Part shown: one piece after another, positions 22,009-33,779 of the stretch | How the letters are laid out: each line of letters opens with the position of its first letter | How positions within the stretch are numbered: the stretch's first letter is position 1 | DNA from: Branchinecta lynchi | Taxonomy: Eukaryota; Arthropoda; Branchiopoda; Anostraca; Branchinectidae | Length of the DNA: 64,000 nt | Assembly (NCBI GenBank): GCA_023053575.1 | Contig: JAKZAP010000010.1 | Coordinates: forward strand, 21,946,628 to 22,010,627 | Reading direction: 5' to 3' | Program-made: the position numbers and the translations under genes | Notes under the pieces: model-generated | What the model saw: the letters and a program-made list of their open reading frames with translations, nothing else | What the model was told of the DNA's origin: nothing | The model's database searches: none

Positions 22009-23088
22009 AAACAAGACCAACGGTTTCGATGGGATCCCAAAAATCTAATATTTGATCCAGACAATTGCGAACGAACTACCATACTTGTCCAGACAAAAAA
22101 AGTTCAGAAACGAATTCAGCGTATCTCCTTATCTGTATAAAGAACATTTAATCAACTTCAAGTAAAACTTTAACTTATAAAAAAAAAATCCGGTTGCAAC
22201 CGGATTCCAAACGAACTATATGTCCAGGTAAAAAAAAAGATTGTCATATACAGATTCAGTGTGTCTTCTTACCCTTAAATCTGTCATCTAATCAACTTCA
22301 AATAAAACTTCTGCTTTTAACAAATTTTCCGGTTTGGCCTGATTCCAGCCGAACAAGTTGTCCTGGTAGAAAATACTGTTCACAAAAGGGTTCAGCATGT
22401 CTTCTTACCCCTTAATCGAACATCTAATCAACTTCAAATAAAACTTTTACTTTGAACAAGCTTTCCGGTTTTGGCCGAATTCCGGGCGAACTATTTGCCC
22501 GGCGAGAAAATGGTTTTCACCACCGTGTTCAGCATGTCTTCTTATCCATAAATCGAACACCTAATCAACTTCAAATAAAACTTTTACTTTAGACAGACTT
22601 TCCGGTTTTGCCGGATTCCGGGCTAACTACTTGTCCGGCGATCAGATGTGTTTCACCATCATGTTCAGCGTGTCTTCTTATCCTGAAATCGAACATCTAA
22701 TCAACTTCAAATATAACTTTTACTTTTAACAAACTTTCCGGTTTTGGCCGGATTCCGGGCGAACTACTTGTCCGATGACAAAATGGTTTTCACCATCGTG
22801 CTCAGCATGTTTTCTTACTCCATAATCGACTATCACATTATATGTTTTAAAATATTTCATTTGCCCCTTAAATTAAACCCCCTCCCCCACCCCTAAATGT
22901 AGGGCTACAGAGCCCATCTACGAACTTGACCTTACTCTTGACCCAAACAATCCTCACACCAAGTGTCATCAAAATATCTCATTCCCTTCGAGAGTTATAG
23001 TGCGTACAGACGGACGGACGGACAACTTTTGTGATGTCATACGCTGGTCATACGTATCCCTCCACTTACGTTTTGGGATCCCAAAAAC
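22009..23088 (-). mobile_element. F3 element, near-complete inverted copy
   Basis: Runs from AACAAGACC..CGATGGGATCCCAAAAATC at the left to ACGTTTTGGGATCCCAAAA at the right. In between are about six tandem units of roughly 133 bp. Each holds a CATCTAATCAACTTCAAATA phrase, a TTTCCGGTTTTGGCCGGATT core and CGAACTACTTGTCC. Non-coding. Confidence 0.85.
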
Positions 23089-23111
23089 TTAAACTAGTCA
23101 CTTCTGGTAAC

Positions 23112-23846
23112 CAAATAAAACTTATTACCATACTTTTAACAAATTTTCCGGTTTCGGCCAGATTCCGGGCGAATTAGTAGTCATTTGTAGAAAATGCTTT
23201 TCACTTATTCAAACAATGTTTACAACGGCTACATCAGCTACGATTCAAAGTCAGCTTTGGCTCAAAGAATATTTAATGCTTTTCACATAAGTGTTCGGCA
23301 TGTCTGCTTACCCCTAAATCGAACATTTAATCAACTTCAAATCATACTCTTACTAACTTTCCGGTTTTTGCTGCATTCCGGACAAACTGCTCGTCCAACG
23401 AGAAAATGGTTTTCACCATTGTGTTCAGCATGTCTTTTGACCCCTAAATCGAACATTTAATGAACTTCAAATGAAACTTTTACCTTTAACCAACTTTCGG
23501 GCTTTTGCCAGATTCCGGGCGAACTACTTGTCGCACGAGAAAATATTTAGCATGTCTGTGTACAGCATGTCTTCTTACCCCATAATCGACTATCACATTA
23601 GCTTTTTAAAAGTATTTTGTTTGCCCTTTAATTTGAACCCCCCTCCCCCACCCCTAAATGTGCAGCGACAGAGCCCATCTACGAACTTGACCTTACCCTT
23701 GACCCAAAGAGTCCTCACACCAAGTTTCATCAAAATATCTCATTCCCTTCGAGAGTTATTGTACTAACAGACGGAGGGACTGACAGACAGACAACTTTTA
23801 CGATGTCATAGCTATCCTTTCACTTACGTTTTGGGATCCCAAAAAA
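23112..23846 (-). mobile_element. F3 element, truncated copy adjacent to the previous one
   Basis: About three internal units followed by the head region, ending ACGTTTTGGGATCCC, in the same orientation as 22009-23088. The tail end is missing. It may be a partial duplication of its neighbour or a separate insertion. Confidence 0.8.
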
Positions 23847-23894
23847 GCCAAAATGCGTTTCCCTTTTGAAATTAGTTTGGTTAACCTGGGTTAA

Positions 23895-24200
23895 CCCAGT
23901 CTACCACAAACCCCTGATTTTTGGATACCCTATGCCAAATGCTGGATATATCTAACATTTGGCATAGCCTATGCCTAACGCTGGATACCCTATGCCTAAC
24001 GCTGGATACCTGTTGGTACTCTAACCCTGACCTATTTCACTATAGGTTAGTTCTGATTGGTTGATTTCAGAGCTTCATCAAATCATCAATATCTTATTGG
24101 AAACAGGTATCCAGCATTAGGCATAGGCTATGCCAAATGTTAGAGATATCCAGGGTTTGGCATAGGGTATCCAAAAATCAGGGATTTCTGGTAGACTGGG
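23895..24200. mobile_element. piggyBac-like MITE with TTAA duplication
   Basis: A 306-bp element with long (about 90-bp) terminal inverted repeats. Ends are CCCAGTCTACCA and TGGTAGACTGGG, continuing inward through GATTTTTGGATACCCTATGC. TTAA at 23891-23894 and 24201-24204. The CCC start plus TTAA duplication fits piggyBac. No transposase. Confidence 0.88.
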
Positions 24201-24506
24201 TTAACTTCCCTATTTGCCACTATTGACCGTTTTTTCGTCTTGCCGGTCGGTTCGACTGAGCTCTAAAAAACTGCTTATAAGAAAAAATGGCATCTTCCCA
24301 CCACTGGTGCCTATCTCTAAAATTATAATTTTGACTAAGAACTTAGTTAGGTTAACCGACGGAAGAAAACGATTAGTGTATCTTGTAGGTCGATTAACTG
24401 GATGACGGCAAAAAATGCAGCTAGTGCCTTCTTCGTAACCTTTTTAGGCCCAAGTTCAAGGTTGTAAGAATTCGAGGTTGGATCAGGTTGGATACCCCTC
24501 CTGTAC

Positions 24507-24616
24507 CTTTGATGCCAAAGCCAAGATGAGAAAATGCAGATGATCCAGCCCATAGAAGAATACAGACTGGTGCCAAGATGTTCACAATGAATAGCTCTTT
24601 TATGGCCATTATCCAG
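24507..24616 (-). CDS. TMEM19: TMEM19, probable second coding exon
   Basis: A 110-nt exon between acceptor CTTTTTTTTACTAATAG and donor GTACAG. It encodes WIMAIKELFIVNILAPVC, then ILLWAGSSAFSHLGFGIK. The hydrophobic run fits the second membrane helix of TMEM19 (in vertebrates W-WLVTILIP...ILIW). The exit phase (1) joins exactly to the GIVVG exon at 19825. Sequence similarity is weaker than in the other exons, so phase and splice sites carry much of the weight. The exon with the start codon should lie further right and was not found. Confidence 0.68.
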
Positions 24617-25378
24617 CTATTAGTAAAAAAAAGCCAAGACGCGTTTCCCTTTTAGAAATTGACTGTTAAAACCAGCTCACTGGCTCAGGCTAAATAAGTC
24701 ACATTCCACCTTGACTTTGAATATTGCGCTCAATTGTTCTGAATATGTCTTAAAATCAGTAAAATGTACACTTCAACTTTTCCAAGTAGGTATTAAGCAT
24801 GGCGAAGCCAATTTTAGGTTCAATTCTACTGCTAAACACTGTAACTGGATTTAGTTCTGATCAAGTTCTGATATGTTTTAATTGACTCTAATTTTAGTTT
24901 GAAGAATTTTTCTTTTAATTTGTGGGCGTAACTTCTGCACAGGGGTGAACAATTTGAATTGCCGTAAGAGCATGGAAGTTTTTGTCTGAGATAGAACCAG
25001 ACATAACCCTTTTATTATTTGGCAAGTCCTTGATTGTCTCGCAAATTAATGCCGATTTAGGAGGAATTGCTTGGAGTTAAAGCTGTGTTAGGATTTCATT
25101 TTGGACTGTTTTCTCTTGTTTTTGCTGCTCAGTTTGGTCGTTGCGAGGGTAGAGATTTTTCTGCATTTTGGTTTTGGTATCACCTGTCTCTTCTTTCCAA
25201 ATAAGATGGATGCTTGTTGGCATGTCTCTGGCATGTCTGGGCCAGGTCTGGGCTATGGAAGTTCCATATTCAGCCCAGGCTTTATTATGGTTTGCAGTCA
25301 GCTTTGTCTGAAAGAAATATTTATCCACAAAATAAGGAGGAATTATGCCTTAAATATGTATTTTACCTCTCTGAGTGC
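24617..25378. other. No feature recognised
   Basis: Presumably TMEM19 first intron. No exon or repeat supported. Confidence 0.35.
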
Positions 25379-25782
25379 CAGTCATACACAAATCCTCAAT
25401 TTTTGGGCATGGTGCCCCAACGTCTGGACATGGTACTGCATGGTACCCCTGTGAAATTCGGTTTAACTGAGACAGGTTACATACCTAAATAGGGTCTTCT
25501 TCCTGTCCTAGATCAAAAGATACCTGATTTTACTTTCTATCTAACCTCATTTTCCAGTTTACAAAATGTTAGAGCACTTCCAAGATACATAAAGTTTTTT
25601 GGAGGCCACTGCTCTTCTAGTGGGTTTATCCTATCCTTTTTCAGAAAATTGCTGCTAGGTAGCATGGATGAGGCAAGCTTTTCAACTGTTCACTAGAGCA
25701 AATATCTCCTATAGAATGTTTGCCTTTTATTGTATTTATTTTGAGTGATTTGTTGCAAAAATTGAGGATTTGTGTATGACTG
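25379..25782. mobile_element. hAT-type MITE, second family (H2)
   Basis: A 404-bp element with inverted ends CAGTCATACACAAATCCTC and GAGGATTTGTGTATGACTG. Flanks CTGAGTGC (25371-25378) and GTGAGTGC (25783-25790) match at 7 of 8. No transposase. Confidence 0.88.
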
Positions 25783-25790
25783 GTGAGTGC

Positions 25791-26334
25791 CTACTTTCTC
25801 TACTGCAACCAGACCTTTTTTGCTTTCTTACATACATCGGGACACTACAAAAGGCGAAGCTGCGAGCGATCTGCATGCCAGCACCTTCAGTTAGATGCTC
25901 TACAGCTGAGCCACACCTCTCTGTTTCTCAAAGAAACTTGTCAGATTAAGAAAAAGTAGTTGTATTATGAGTTGTTCACTGAAAATAACCTTTCCATGTC
26001 TACCAAATTGCCAAGTGTTAGGTTGTGTCCCTTAGTTTGCCAAGAGTGGTTACAAAATCATTCCAATTTATTAAAGAGACGCTGAACTCAAAACATTGAG
26101 TCGCGAACAGCATATTTACAGACGACCCGTGGGCCAGCAAGACTAAAACAAACTGGAAGGAATTACACTGACTAGTCAGTGGACAATTGAGTTACGACGG
26201 CGAGCATGAGGGGCTCGTGCCTTCTGCAAATCGCAAGAAAGACAAAAGTTGTGCTAGGCACAACACCAGGTTTTGAAAAATTCCAGCGGAGTTGAATCCC
26301 TGACAAGAAAATAAACTTAAGGAAAAGTTATTCT
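25791..26334. other. No gene; one short shared phrase
   Basis: A segment at about 26196-26270 (GAGGGGCTCGTGCC ... ACAAAAGTTGTGCTAGGCAC) recurs at 55438-55509. Near 25850-25915 the minus strand looks like a tRNA 5' half (TGGCTCAGCTGTAGAGC), without a box B. Confidence 0.45.
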
Positions 26335-26635
26335 GTGTGTTCTTACCCCTGATGTGAATTTCTGATCAACCAGCAACTTAATTTTTACTTTTACCAGATT
26401 TCCAGTTTTGGTCGAACTCTGGGAGAACTACTTGTCCGGCAAGAAAATTAGTTTGGGAGGATGGATTCAGCATGTCTCCTTACCTCTAAATAGACCAACT
26501 CATTAGTTTTGAAAAGTTTTTGTTTGTTTTTAGGGGGGAGGCTACAGACCCCATCTACAAACTTTTAAACAAGAGTTTAAACAAAATATCTCACCTCTTG
26601 GAGAGTTATCGTGCTAACAGACCATATATATAATA
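26335..26635 (-). mobile_element. F3 element, diverged truncated copy
   Basis: Contains AACTACTTGTCCGGCAAGAAA, TTCAGCATGTCTCCTTAC and GAGAGTTATCGTGCTAACAG, matching the last internal unit and the head of F3. More diverged than the other copies. Confidence 0.65.
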
Positions 26636-26810
26636 AGTCAGAAGCCGGGTTCATTCACTGAAATTCTTTTTACAAGCAAGGCTAGTTGCAATTGGCTCAT
26701 TAACGAGTCAGCTCCTTGGGGAGGAGTCAACAGGTGACAAGTGGCATGTGACCAGTAGCCCCGCTTTGGAGGAGCCAGTCAGTCAGAAAGTGGCTGCTGT
26801 GTCACTATGA

Positions 26811-28490
26811 ATTTTGCCCTCTGACCCTTGTGCAAAGTTATCTTCTATTGCCCAGGACCTTCATGTTTCTGTCCTTGGCCATTTCTCCACTTTCCATCTG
26901 TTATAGTGAGCATCTTCCATCCTACTTACCGTGGTTGCTGCGCATGACATCACAAATTCTGGCTTTTTGCCATCAAGGCTGGAACGATTTTTCTATTTGC
27001 CAGCAGAATATCATGCCACGGGGAATCCGACCAATCATGTTACAGAGATCCGTAGTTACTACGCTTACCAGCTCCCGAGCGTGGTAAGCAAATAGTTACT
27101 ATTTTGAGCAAGGTTGGAACGGTCAGCGTAGTAACTTTTGGTGAGGTTGGAATGGACAAAGTAACTAATAGTTACTATTTGTAGAAGGGTGGAATACGCT
27201 CAGTGTCTTGCATCTTTTAGCAAAAATTTTGAATACCTTTTTGTGCCAGAAATTATGTCCAACTCGTCCAAGTGCCAGTTCGGCGACGTCCAGTTTGTTT
27301 TCTCAAAAAAAACTCAGTTGCAGCCATGCCCATAGAGTCCTGTCTACAATTCTCAAGGAGGCGAGTCTTGGAAAATTTGCTGTTCATCTTTGTGCAATCG
27401 ACATTTCTGGAGCTTTCGATAAATTAGTACATTCACAGGTTCTACTTTCTGTATTATGTCAGGGTGTTAATGCTTCCATTGTTTCTGTTTTAAGGTTCTG
27501 GTACCGTAATGCGATTGTTCGGGCAAAATGGTCTGGGGCGGTTTCGGAACCCATTCCTGTGGGCAATGGGGTACTACAGGTTAGAGTCATATCTCCTTTT
27601 GTTTTTGAAAGTGCCATTTACGTATGCCTCTCAGGTTTATTGCCAACATTTTTCCTTGGGGACCTAAGTATATTTGTATTGCCATGACTCTTCGGCTTTT
27701 AGGGTAAATAAATATCATATCATATCATAGACGACATTCTAAGTCGAACTAAAAGTGGGTTAGTATCTAACATAAAAACGCTGTGTCACAGTCTATCTCA
27801 CATTGGCCTTTCTGTTAACATTTCTAAATGTCAGTACCTTCAATTCAAGAGCCCAAAGATTCCTGTATTTCTTTTCAGAACCAGAAACTCCCCAATTCCA
27901 CTACCATAAAATAGCTTGGCATGACCATAGCTCGGTCTCTAAAAAAAAAATCTGCGAACACACTGTTTCCGCTGTTCGCGATTCTATTCGTGTCGGATAC
28001 GGAAAAATAGTTCCTAACAGTAAAAGGTATAACATAAAAACCCTTGGTAACTTATATAATAGCTTTTGTTCTCCCTCTGTGTGTAACCTTTCCAGAATTT
28101 CGGCATTCTGAGAGGAAAAGATTTAAAACGTAGACGATTTATTTTTTCAAGTATTGTAAATTTCTTTTGTACCGTCCTCGTTGTTATAGGAATTCCCGTA
28201 TAACAGCGAATTTTTTGCCCTTTGGACCTAGTGCAAAGTTGTCTTCTATTGCCCAGGACCTTCATGTTTGTGCCCTTTGCGATTTCTCAGCTGTGCCCCC
28301 CCGATAAAGTAGCAAAATTGTTGTCGTTGTTAGAGCGTCTTCTCGCAGACAGGCACCGCAGGAGTTGCGCAGGAAATGCAGGAGTTTTTGGGCTACGTGA
28401 TTTCGTTGCAGCAGGCATTCCCACGTGCCATATTGTTCATTTCTCAATGCCCCAGGTCTATCGCTTCTTGTTTGGACGGTAATATGAAAC
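26811..28490 (+). mobile_element. Mosaic of non-LTR retrotransposon fragments
   Basis: 26819-26900 and 28216-28300 both encode the segment KLSSIAQDLHV, so at least two related copies are present. Frame 27208-27687 holds an RT palm with FAVHLCAIDISGAFDKLV and a degraded GNGVLQVRVISP block. The ADD-box region follows only at about 27729 (DDILSRTKSG), after an inserted piece at about 27630-27728 ending in ATATC repeats. Frameshifts and stops throughout; inactive. Confidence 0.75.
26909..27200. mobile_element. MITE family M5, copy 2 (inside a LINE fragment)
   Basis: A 292-bp element starting AGCATCTTCCATCCTACTT and ending AAGGGTGGAATACGCT. Flanks TAGTG and CAGTG match at 4 of 5. Orientation is opposite to copy 1. 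Confidence 0.88.
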
Positions 28491-28544
28491 TGACCGATGC
28501 TTTATGCATGTTGGAAGAAGGATTTTTTTTTAGACCCGATTAGT

Positions 28545-28700
28545 CCCTTTTCTTTTTTTATGTTTATTTTGATCTTGTGCATTTACTCTGTTATTGAAAG
28601 CTCTGTGTAATTTTTTCCTCCTCTTTCTCTGTACTGTACTACTTCCCGCATCTTGTCTAGTGCGTAAATGACATTTCATCGTCATCACGTCATCAGATAT
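28545..28700 (+). mobile_element. LINE 3' end with CAT-repeat tail, copy 2
   Basis: Counterpart of 21545-21690; the tail here is the diverged CATCGTCATCACGTCATC. Confidence 0.65.
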
Positions 28701-29902
28701 GCCGTCACCTATGTTTTAGAATACCAAAAATGGACACACACACATACAACGATAAGACGCTGCCGTAAAACCAAGAACAAATAAGATTGAGACTCATTTT
28801 GTTCTTGGTAAAACTACCGTCCATCAAATTCACTTAGCCTAGAAGCAATGAGAATGTGGTATCCTGACCAGGTCGTGGCCTTGACTTTCATTGCTTCAGG
28901 GGTGCTCCAGTACTTTCTCCGTGTTTACGCAAGCCCCTTTTTGAACCCCTTTGGTGTTTCGCTCGTGACAGTCGGCTCATGCAGCGTTTACAAGTACAGA
29001 TCTTGGTGACAAGATTATGTTTACATGCAGAGGGAAAAAAACAGATTCTTCAGACCAGAAAGTCTGACAAAAATATATTCACCAGCTTATAAACAAATGT
29101 TTTGATAGCATTTATGACGTCAGTACTGATTGCTGCTGCCCTCAAAAGCTAGCTAGACTTCTTTTTTTATTCTTACCAGTGCCGCCGACGCGATTCCTTT
29201 CAAGTAGACCGGAATTTCTTTCATCATCAAAGGATTCTCGTCCCGCTAGACTTTTTTTCTAGTCGTCTTCACGACCGGAATCTTTTCGAGTCGACTGGAA
29301 TCTTTTCGAGTCGACCGGAATCCCTTTCTACTCGACGGGATTTCTTGCCCGTGTAAACTCTACATCAAACAGCCTGTTCTACGTAGGGACAGCTCGAGTG
29401 GAAAAGAAGTGTTGACGCACATGAGACCAGGACATTCTTAACAGCTTTTGAGAGTCGGCGGTTCAGTCGGGAGGGGAAACATTTGGAATTGATTACTTCA
29501 CAATCCGGTAGCATATCCTCTCTCATTCTTTGGCAAGTCAGCGTTGGCAGTTTAAGGTTCTGCAAACCTTAGGCGTAAGGTAGTGCCCTAAGGCCCTGAA
29601 TCTGTTTGTCTGAACCGCTGTAGCGCCCTCGTCTACTTGTGCGTGCTGTCCTGCAAGACCGCCTTCAGACTTGAGCTTAACCAAGCCACTGTAGAGATTC
29701 ATCGTGACAGCTGGTTTTGCGGTTTTGCGAGCACTTGATCATACCTATTTTAGTATGGGGGTTGAGTTTTAGTTGGTCGTCTGCAATAACTCCCTGGTCC
29801 TGGTCCGTTCTTCTGACGGTATTTTCACCAAGACCTGCTTTCTTATGACACCCGAAATTCTTGTGACATCGTCCAAGAAGCGCCCTCAACAAAAAGAGCT
29901 TC
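28701..29902. other. Unassigned, with a short tandem repeat
   Basis: About 29269-29335 holds a roughly 20-bp tandem motif (GGAATCTTTTCGAGTCGAC) in about three copies. A 53-codon plus-strand ORF starts at about 28846, but nothing supports it as a gene. Confidence 0.4.
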
Positions 29903-31094
29903 TTTTGGGGATCCCAAAACGTAAGTGGAGGGATACCTATGACATCGCAAAAGTTGTCCGTCTGTCCGTCCGTCCGTCCGTCCGTCTGTAAGCACGATAA
30001 CTCTCGAAGGGAGTGAGATATTTTGATGAAACTTGGTGTGAGGATTCGTTGGGTCGTCGGACCAGTCAAGTTCGTAGATGGGCTATGTAGCCCTACATTT
30101 AGGGGTGGGGGAGGGGGTTTAAATTAAGGGGCAAACAAAATATTTTGAAACAGCTAATGTGATAGTCGATTATGGGGTAAGAAGACATGCTGAGCACGAT
30201 GGTGAAAACTATTTTGTCATCGGACGAGTAGTTCGCCCGAAATCCGGCCAAAACCGGAAAGTTTGTTAAAAGTAAAAGTTTTATTTGAAGTTGATTAGAT
30301 GTTCGATTTAGGGGTAGGAAGACATGCTGAAGACGATGGTGAAAACCATTTTCTCGAAGGATAAGTAGTACGCCCGGAATCCGGCCGAAACCGGAAAGTT
30401 TGTTAAAATTAGAAGTTTTATTTCGAGTTGATAGTTTGATAGTCGATTATGGGGTAAGAAGACATGCTGAGCACGATGGGGAAACTCATTTTGTCATCGG
30501 ACGAGTAGTTCGCCCGGAATCCGGCCAAAACCAGAAAGTTTGTTAAAAGTGAAAGTTTTATTTGAAGTTGATTAGATGTTCGATTTATGGGTAGGAAGAC
30601 ATGCTGAAGACGATGGTGAAAATCATTTTCTTGACGGACAAGTAGTTCGCCCGGAATCCGGCCCAAACCGGAAAATTTGTTAAAAGCAAAAGTTCGAGTA
30701 GATGACAGATTAAGGGGTAAGAAGGGAGGCTGAGTCGGTTTATGACGATGTTTTTTTACCCGGACATATAATTTTTCCGGAATCCGGTTGTAACCGGATT
30801 TTTTTTTAAGTCAAACTTTTATTCAAAGTTGATTAGATGTTCTTTATAGGGATAAGGAGATACGCTGGTTTTGTTTCTGTATTTTTTTTGTTTGCTGGGC
30901 TAGTAGTTCGCTCGGAAATCGGCAGGAAGTCCCGGTCAGTATCGTCAAAATAGATATGGTTTATAGAGGTATATCTGAGCTTGGTTTTCTCTGATAATTA
31001 GCCTGTCCAAGACTGGATCTGGCGAAGACAAGACTCGATTGTCTGAATCAAATATTAGATTTTTGGGATCCCATCGACACCTTTGGTCTTGTTT
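29903..31094 (+). mobile_element. F3 element, reference full-length copy
   Basis: About 1.19 kb. It starts with the palindrome TTTTGGGGATCCCAAAA and the phrase CGTAAGTGGAGGGATACC, then a (GTCC)n run, CTCGAAGGGAGTGAGATATT and AAGTTCGTAGATGGGC. Next come about six tandem units of roughly 130 bp, each with CCGGAATCCGGCC or a variant. The end is TTTTTGGGATCCCATCGACA plus CCTTTGGTCTTG. Both ends thus carry TTTTGGGATCCC. No ORF; presumably mobilised in trans. At least eight copies or fragments lie in this window. Confidence 0.85.
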
Positions 31095-31112
31095 AATTCG
31101 ATTTTTTGCGCC

Positions 31113-31205
31113 GACTATTTGGAATCTCCTACCGTGATATCCAGAATTCGAATAACCTTATTTCCTTCAAGCGAGCAGCGAAAGGTCATTACAGGAAAAT
31201 TGTTT
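31113..31205 (+). mobile_element. Short LINE ORF2 C-terminal remnant
   Basis: Two frames together encode a TIWNLLP block and NSNNLISFKRAAKGHYRK, the common end of LINE ORF2 proteins. Too short to classify. Confidence 0.5.
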
Positions 31206-31397
31206 AGTGTTATCCTCATTTGACCCCTCCCCTGTTTTCTTGATTTTATTTGTTCTCTTTCTTTCTGGTTCTTTATTTATTTATTTATTTATTAATAGAA
31301 AAAGACGTTAAGCCGAAGCTTCTCTCTCTACAAGCACACAGATGTTTACTACATTTTTCAACACTGCACTACACACTTGACATATAACAAATATAAA

Positions 31398-32600
31398 CTA
31401 AAAAGGGTTCACATACGCGATATTGCAGAACGTTGTACCAGCAAGATGTTGTTTGAATGAAAGTAAATTTGGTTGGGAAACGGTCTCCTCCGATAAACCA
31501 TTCCATGCCTGGCATGCACGGTAACAAAATGAACGTTGACCAATTTTCCTGTTTATTTTTGGTGGGTATAACCTCAAAGAATGCTGACGGGTTGACTGAT
31601 ATGAACTAAACTCAAAAAACTGTTTTTTGTCCAAATTATCTACCGAGTTGAGAATTCTGTAAGTGTTCAGGATGTCGTTACGATCCCGACGGAACTCCAA
31701 TGAAGGTAGATTAAGATGTCTCATTCTGTAATCGTAGGTAGAGTACCGTAGGTATGGAATTAATTTTGTGGCCCGGCGCTGAACCCTCTCTACTCGGGAC
31801 CGGTCTGTTTTGTTTACGGGATTCCAAACTGAAGAGTTATACTCGACTAATGGTCGCACCATTGTCTTATACAATGTCACAAAATTCCTTGTATTTAACT
31901 TAGAGAAACTCCGCTTTATCATCAGCAGACGGTGATTAGCGTTCCTTGAAGCAATACTAGCATGCTTATCAAACTTCAATCCTGTGTCGAAAACAACACC
32001 AAGGTCTTTAACTGACTCCTTCGACTTCAAAATATTACCAGCAATAAAATAATTATAACTCACTGACTGTTTTTGAAGGTAATGCAAAACTACGCATTTG
32101 TCACTGTTAATTACCATCGAGTTTTTGTTACACCAAACTAGTAACGAATTCAGATCTTCTTGAAGTAGCGCTACATCAACAGGGCAACGAATCGGGCGGT
32201 ACAGTTTAACATCGTCCGCGAACATTTTTATGGAGGCATTCTTGATTACGCTCGGTAAGTCGTTTATGAGGATACAGAACAAAATCGGGCCTAAACAACT
32301 ACCCTGAGGAACCCCACTTGTGACAGCGACATACGACGATAGACAATTACCAACTTGCACTTGCTGGCAACGACCAGTCAAATAGCTTTCGACCCACGTG
32401 ATAACGCGAGAGCCAATACCGTACTTTTTACACTTCTCGATTAGAACACTAATGGAAACTTTGTCGAATGCCTTGGAAAAGTCAATGTATACACAATCAA
32501 ACAACTGTCCTATATCTCCAAAATTCTGAAAATCTTTAATCACTTCCAGTAGCTGACTGTTACACGATCTTCGTTTGCGAAATGCTGTGCGGTGCTCCAC
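31398..32600 (-). pseudogene. LINE ORF2, reverse transcriptase and C-terminal part
   Basis: 400 codons. Catalytic blocks: YIDFSKAFDKV (aspartates at about residues 40 and 46), GVPQGSCLGPILF (about 96-108) and FADDVKLY (about 127-134). The C-terminal region SLEFRRDRNDILNTYRI and the WNGLSEETV block are typical of CR1/Jockey-clade ORF2. The apparent start codon is not a true start: RT sequence is shared with the frame ending at 32540, and the two overlap by 61 bp across a small deletion that removes part of the QH-FRK block. Confidence 0.93.
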
Positions 32601-33709
32601 AATTCATTCACTTCAAAATAATGCTGTACTCGATTCACAAGAATCTTTTCCATTAACCGAGAAAAAATGGACGTGTTTGAAATTGGCCGGTAATTGCTGA
32701 AAACGTTACGAGGGCCGGATTTATACAGAGGTTTCACAACGGCTCGTTTCCAACCTGATGGACAAATACCCGATGAAAGACACAAGTTAAATATAAACTT
32801 CAGTGGCTCGCTCAGACACGTCGCTAACTCCCTAAGCATAACATTAGAGAACCCGTCAATATCGGGTGCTTTACTTGTGTGTAACTTGCTCACAACAGAT
32901 AGAACTTCCTCTATAGTTATATCACCGTCATGAAAATTAGAACTGGACGTAACATTTACTGGATCATCAGTCGGTGGACGGGTTGAATGATTGTGAAACA
33001 CCGACGAAAAAAACTCATTAAACAACTCAGCTTTTTCCTGATCACTGTCAACAACATTACCAGGTTGACCAACAAACGTACAAGACGATACAGATTCCCT
33101 AGGGCTATCTCTATTCACATACTTCCAATACTTTTTCGGACAAGTTTTTGCCGATGCAATTACTGACGACTCAAACGATTCCCTGTTTCTCCGAAGAAAA
33201 CAAGTCGCTCTATTCCTCGCGCGCTTATAAGATGCCCATGACGCGGGATCCCTTGTAGCCATAAACTCACGGTAAGCTTTTGTTTTTGCTTTAATTCCAT
33301 CTACAACAAACTTCGGTAATTTTTGTTTCTGTCTGAACCTATTCTTACTTGGTTTTATTTGAGGAACAAACATTTCTCGACCTTCAATGAGCAACTCTTT
33401 TAAAAACTTGAAAGCTGCATCGGGATCTGTTTCCCGTTTTAAAAGTTCACCAGCAACATCTACAGACGCGATAAATTCCCGAAATTCAACATACTTCCCT
33501 TTACTGTAATCAAAACGTACGCTAGATGGCTCCGGCTTAAACAAATTACAATTAGCCCGGATCAGCAAAACAGCGTGATCACTTTTTCCAAGTGGAGGTA
33601 ATACTTGGATATCTTTTATGTCATTTGGGGATTTAGTAATAACCAAATCTAGAACAGAAGGGGTAGATGCATTTCTGGAACGCGTGGGGACTTCAACATG
33701 TTGATACAA
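32540..33709 (-). pseudogene. LINE ORF2, endonuclease end and RT N-terminus
   Basis: 389 codons. Begins near the end of an APE-type endonuclease: VLDLVITKSP and LGKSDHAVLL, whose S-D-H triad (about residues 43-45) is the final catalytic motif. The RT fingers region follows (PDIDGFSNVMLRELA, NYRPISNTSIFSRLMEKI). The frame leaves the protein at about 32590, where the neighbouring frame takes over. Upstream of the first ATG it stays open for about 20 codons of endonuclease sequence. Confidence 0.92.
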
Positions 33710-33779
33710 AAACGAATCCTCTAAAGCTAGTATGAATTTAGCTTCCAGCGATTGGTCTGATGTGGATGTTGACCGATCC

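Larger units (their letters stand above)
31274..33778 (-). mobile_element. 5'-truncated CR1/Jockey-like LINE
   Basis: The best preserved retrotransposon in the window. Going 5' to 3' on the minus strand: end of the endonuclease, linker, reverse transcriptase and C-terminal domain, then a short 3' UTR and a (TAAA)n tail at about 31274-31293. The endonuclease frame opens around 33775 and lacks the first two thirds of that domain, so the copy is 5'-truncated. One frameshift splits ORF2 near 32590. Confidence 0.92.

Noticed and set aside
25850..25915. tRNA gene on the minus strand
   Set aside because: A box A-like start (TGGCTCAGCTGTAGAGC) is present, but there is no box B, no T arm and no pairing acceptor.
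27208..27687. 159-codon ORF as a host gene
   Set aside because: It contains degraded reverse-transcriptase motifs and is interrupted by other element ends; it is a LINE relic.
28846..29007. 53-codon ORF starting MRMWYPDQVVALTFIASG
   Set aside because: Hydrophobic and ATG-started, but no homology I can name, no splice or promoter context, and surrounded by repeat-derived DNA.
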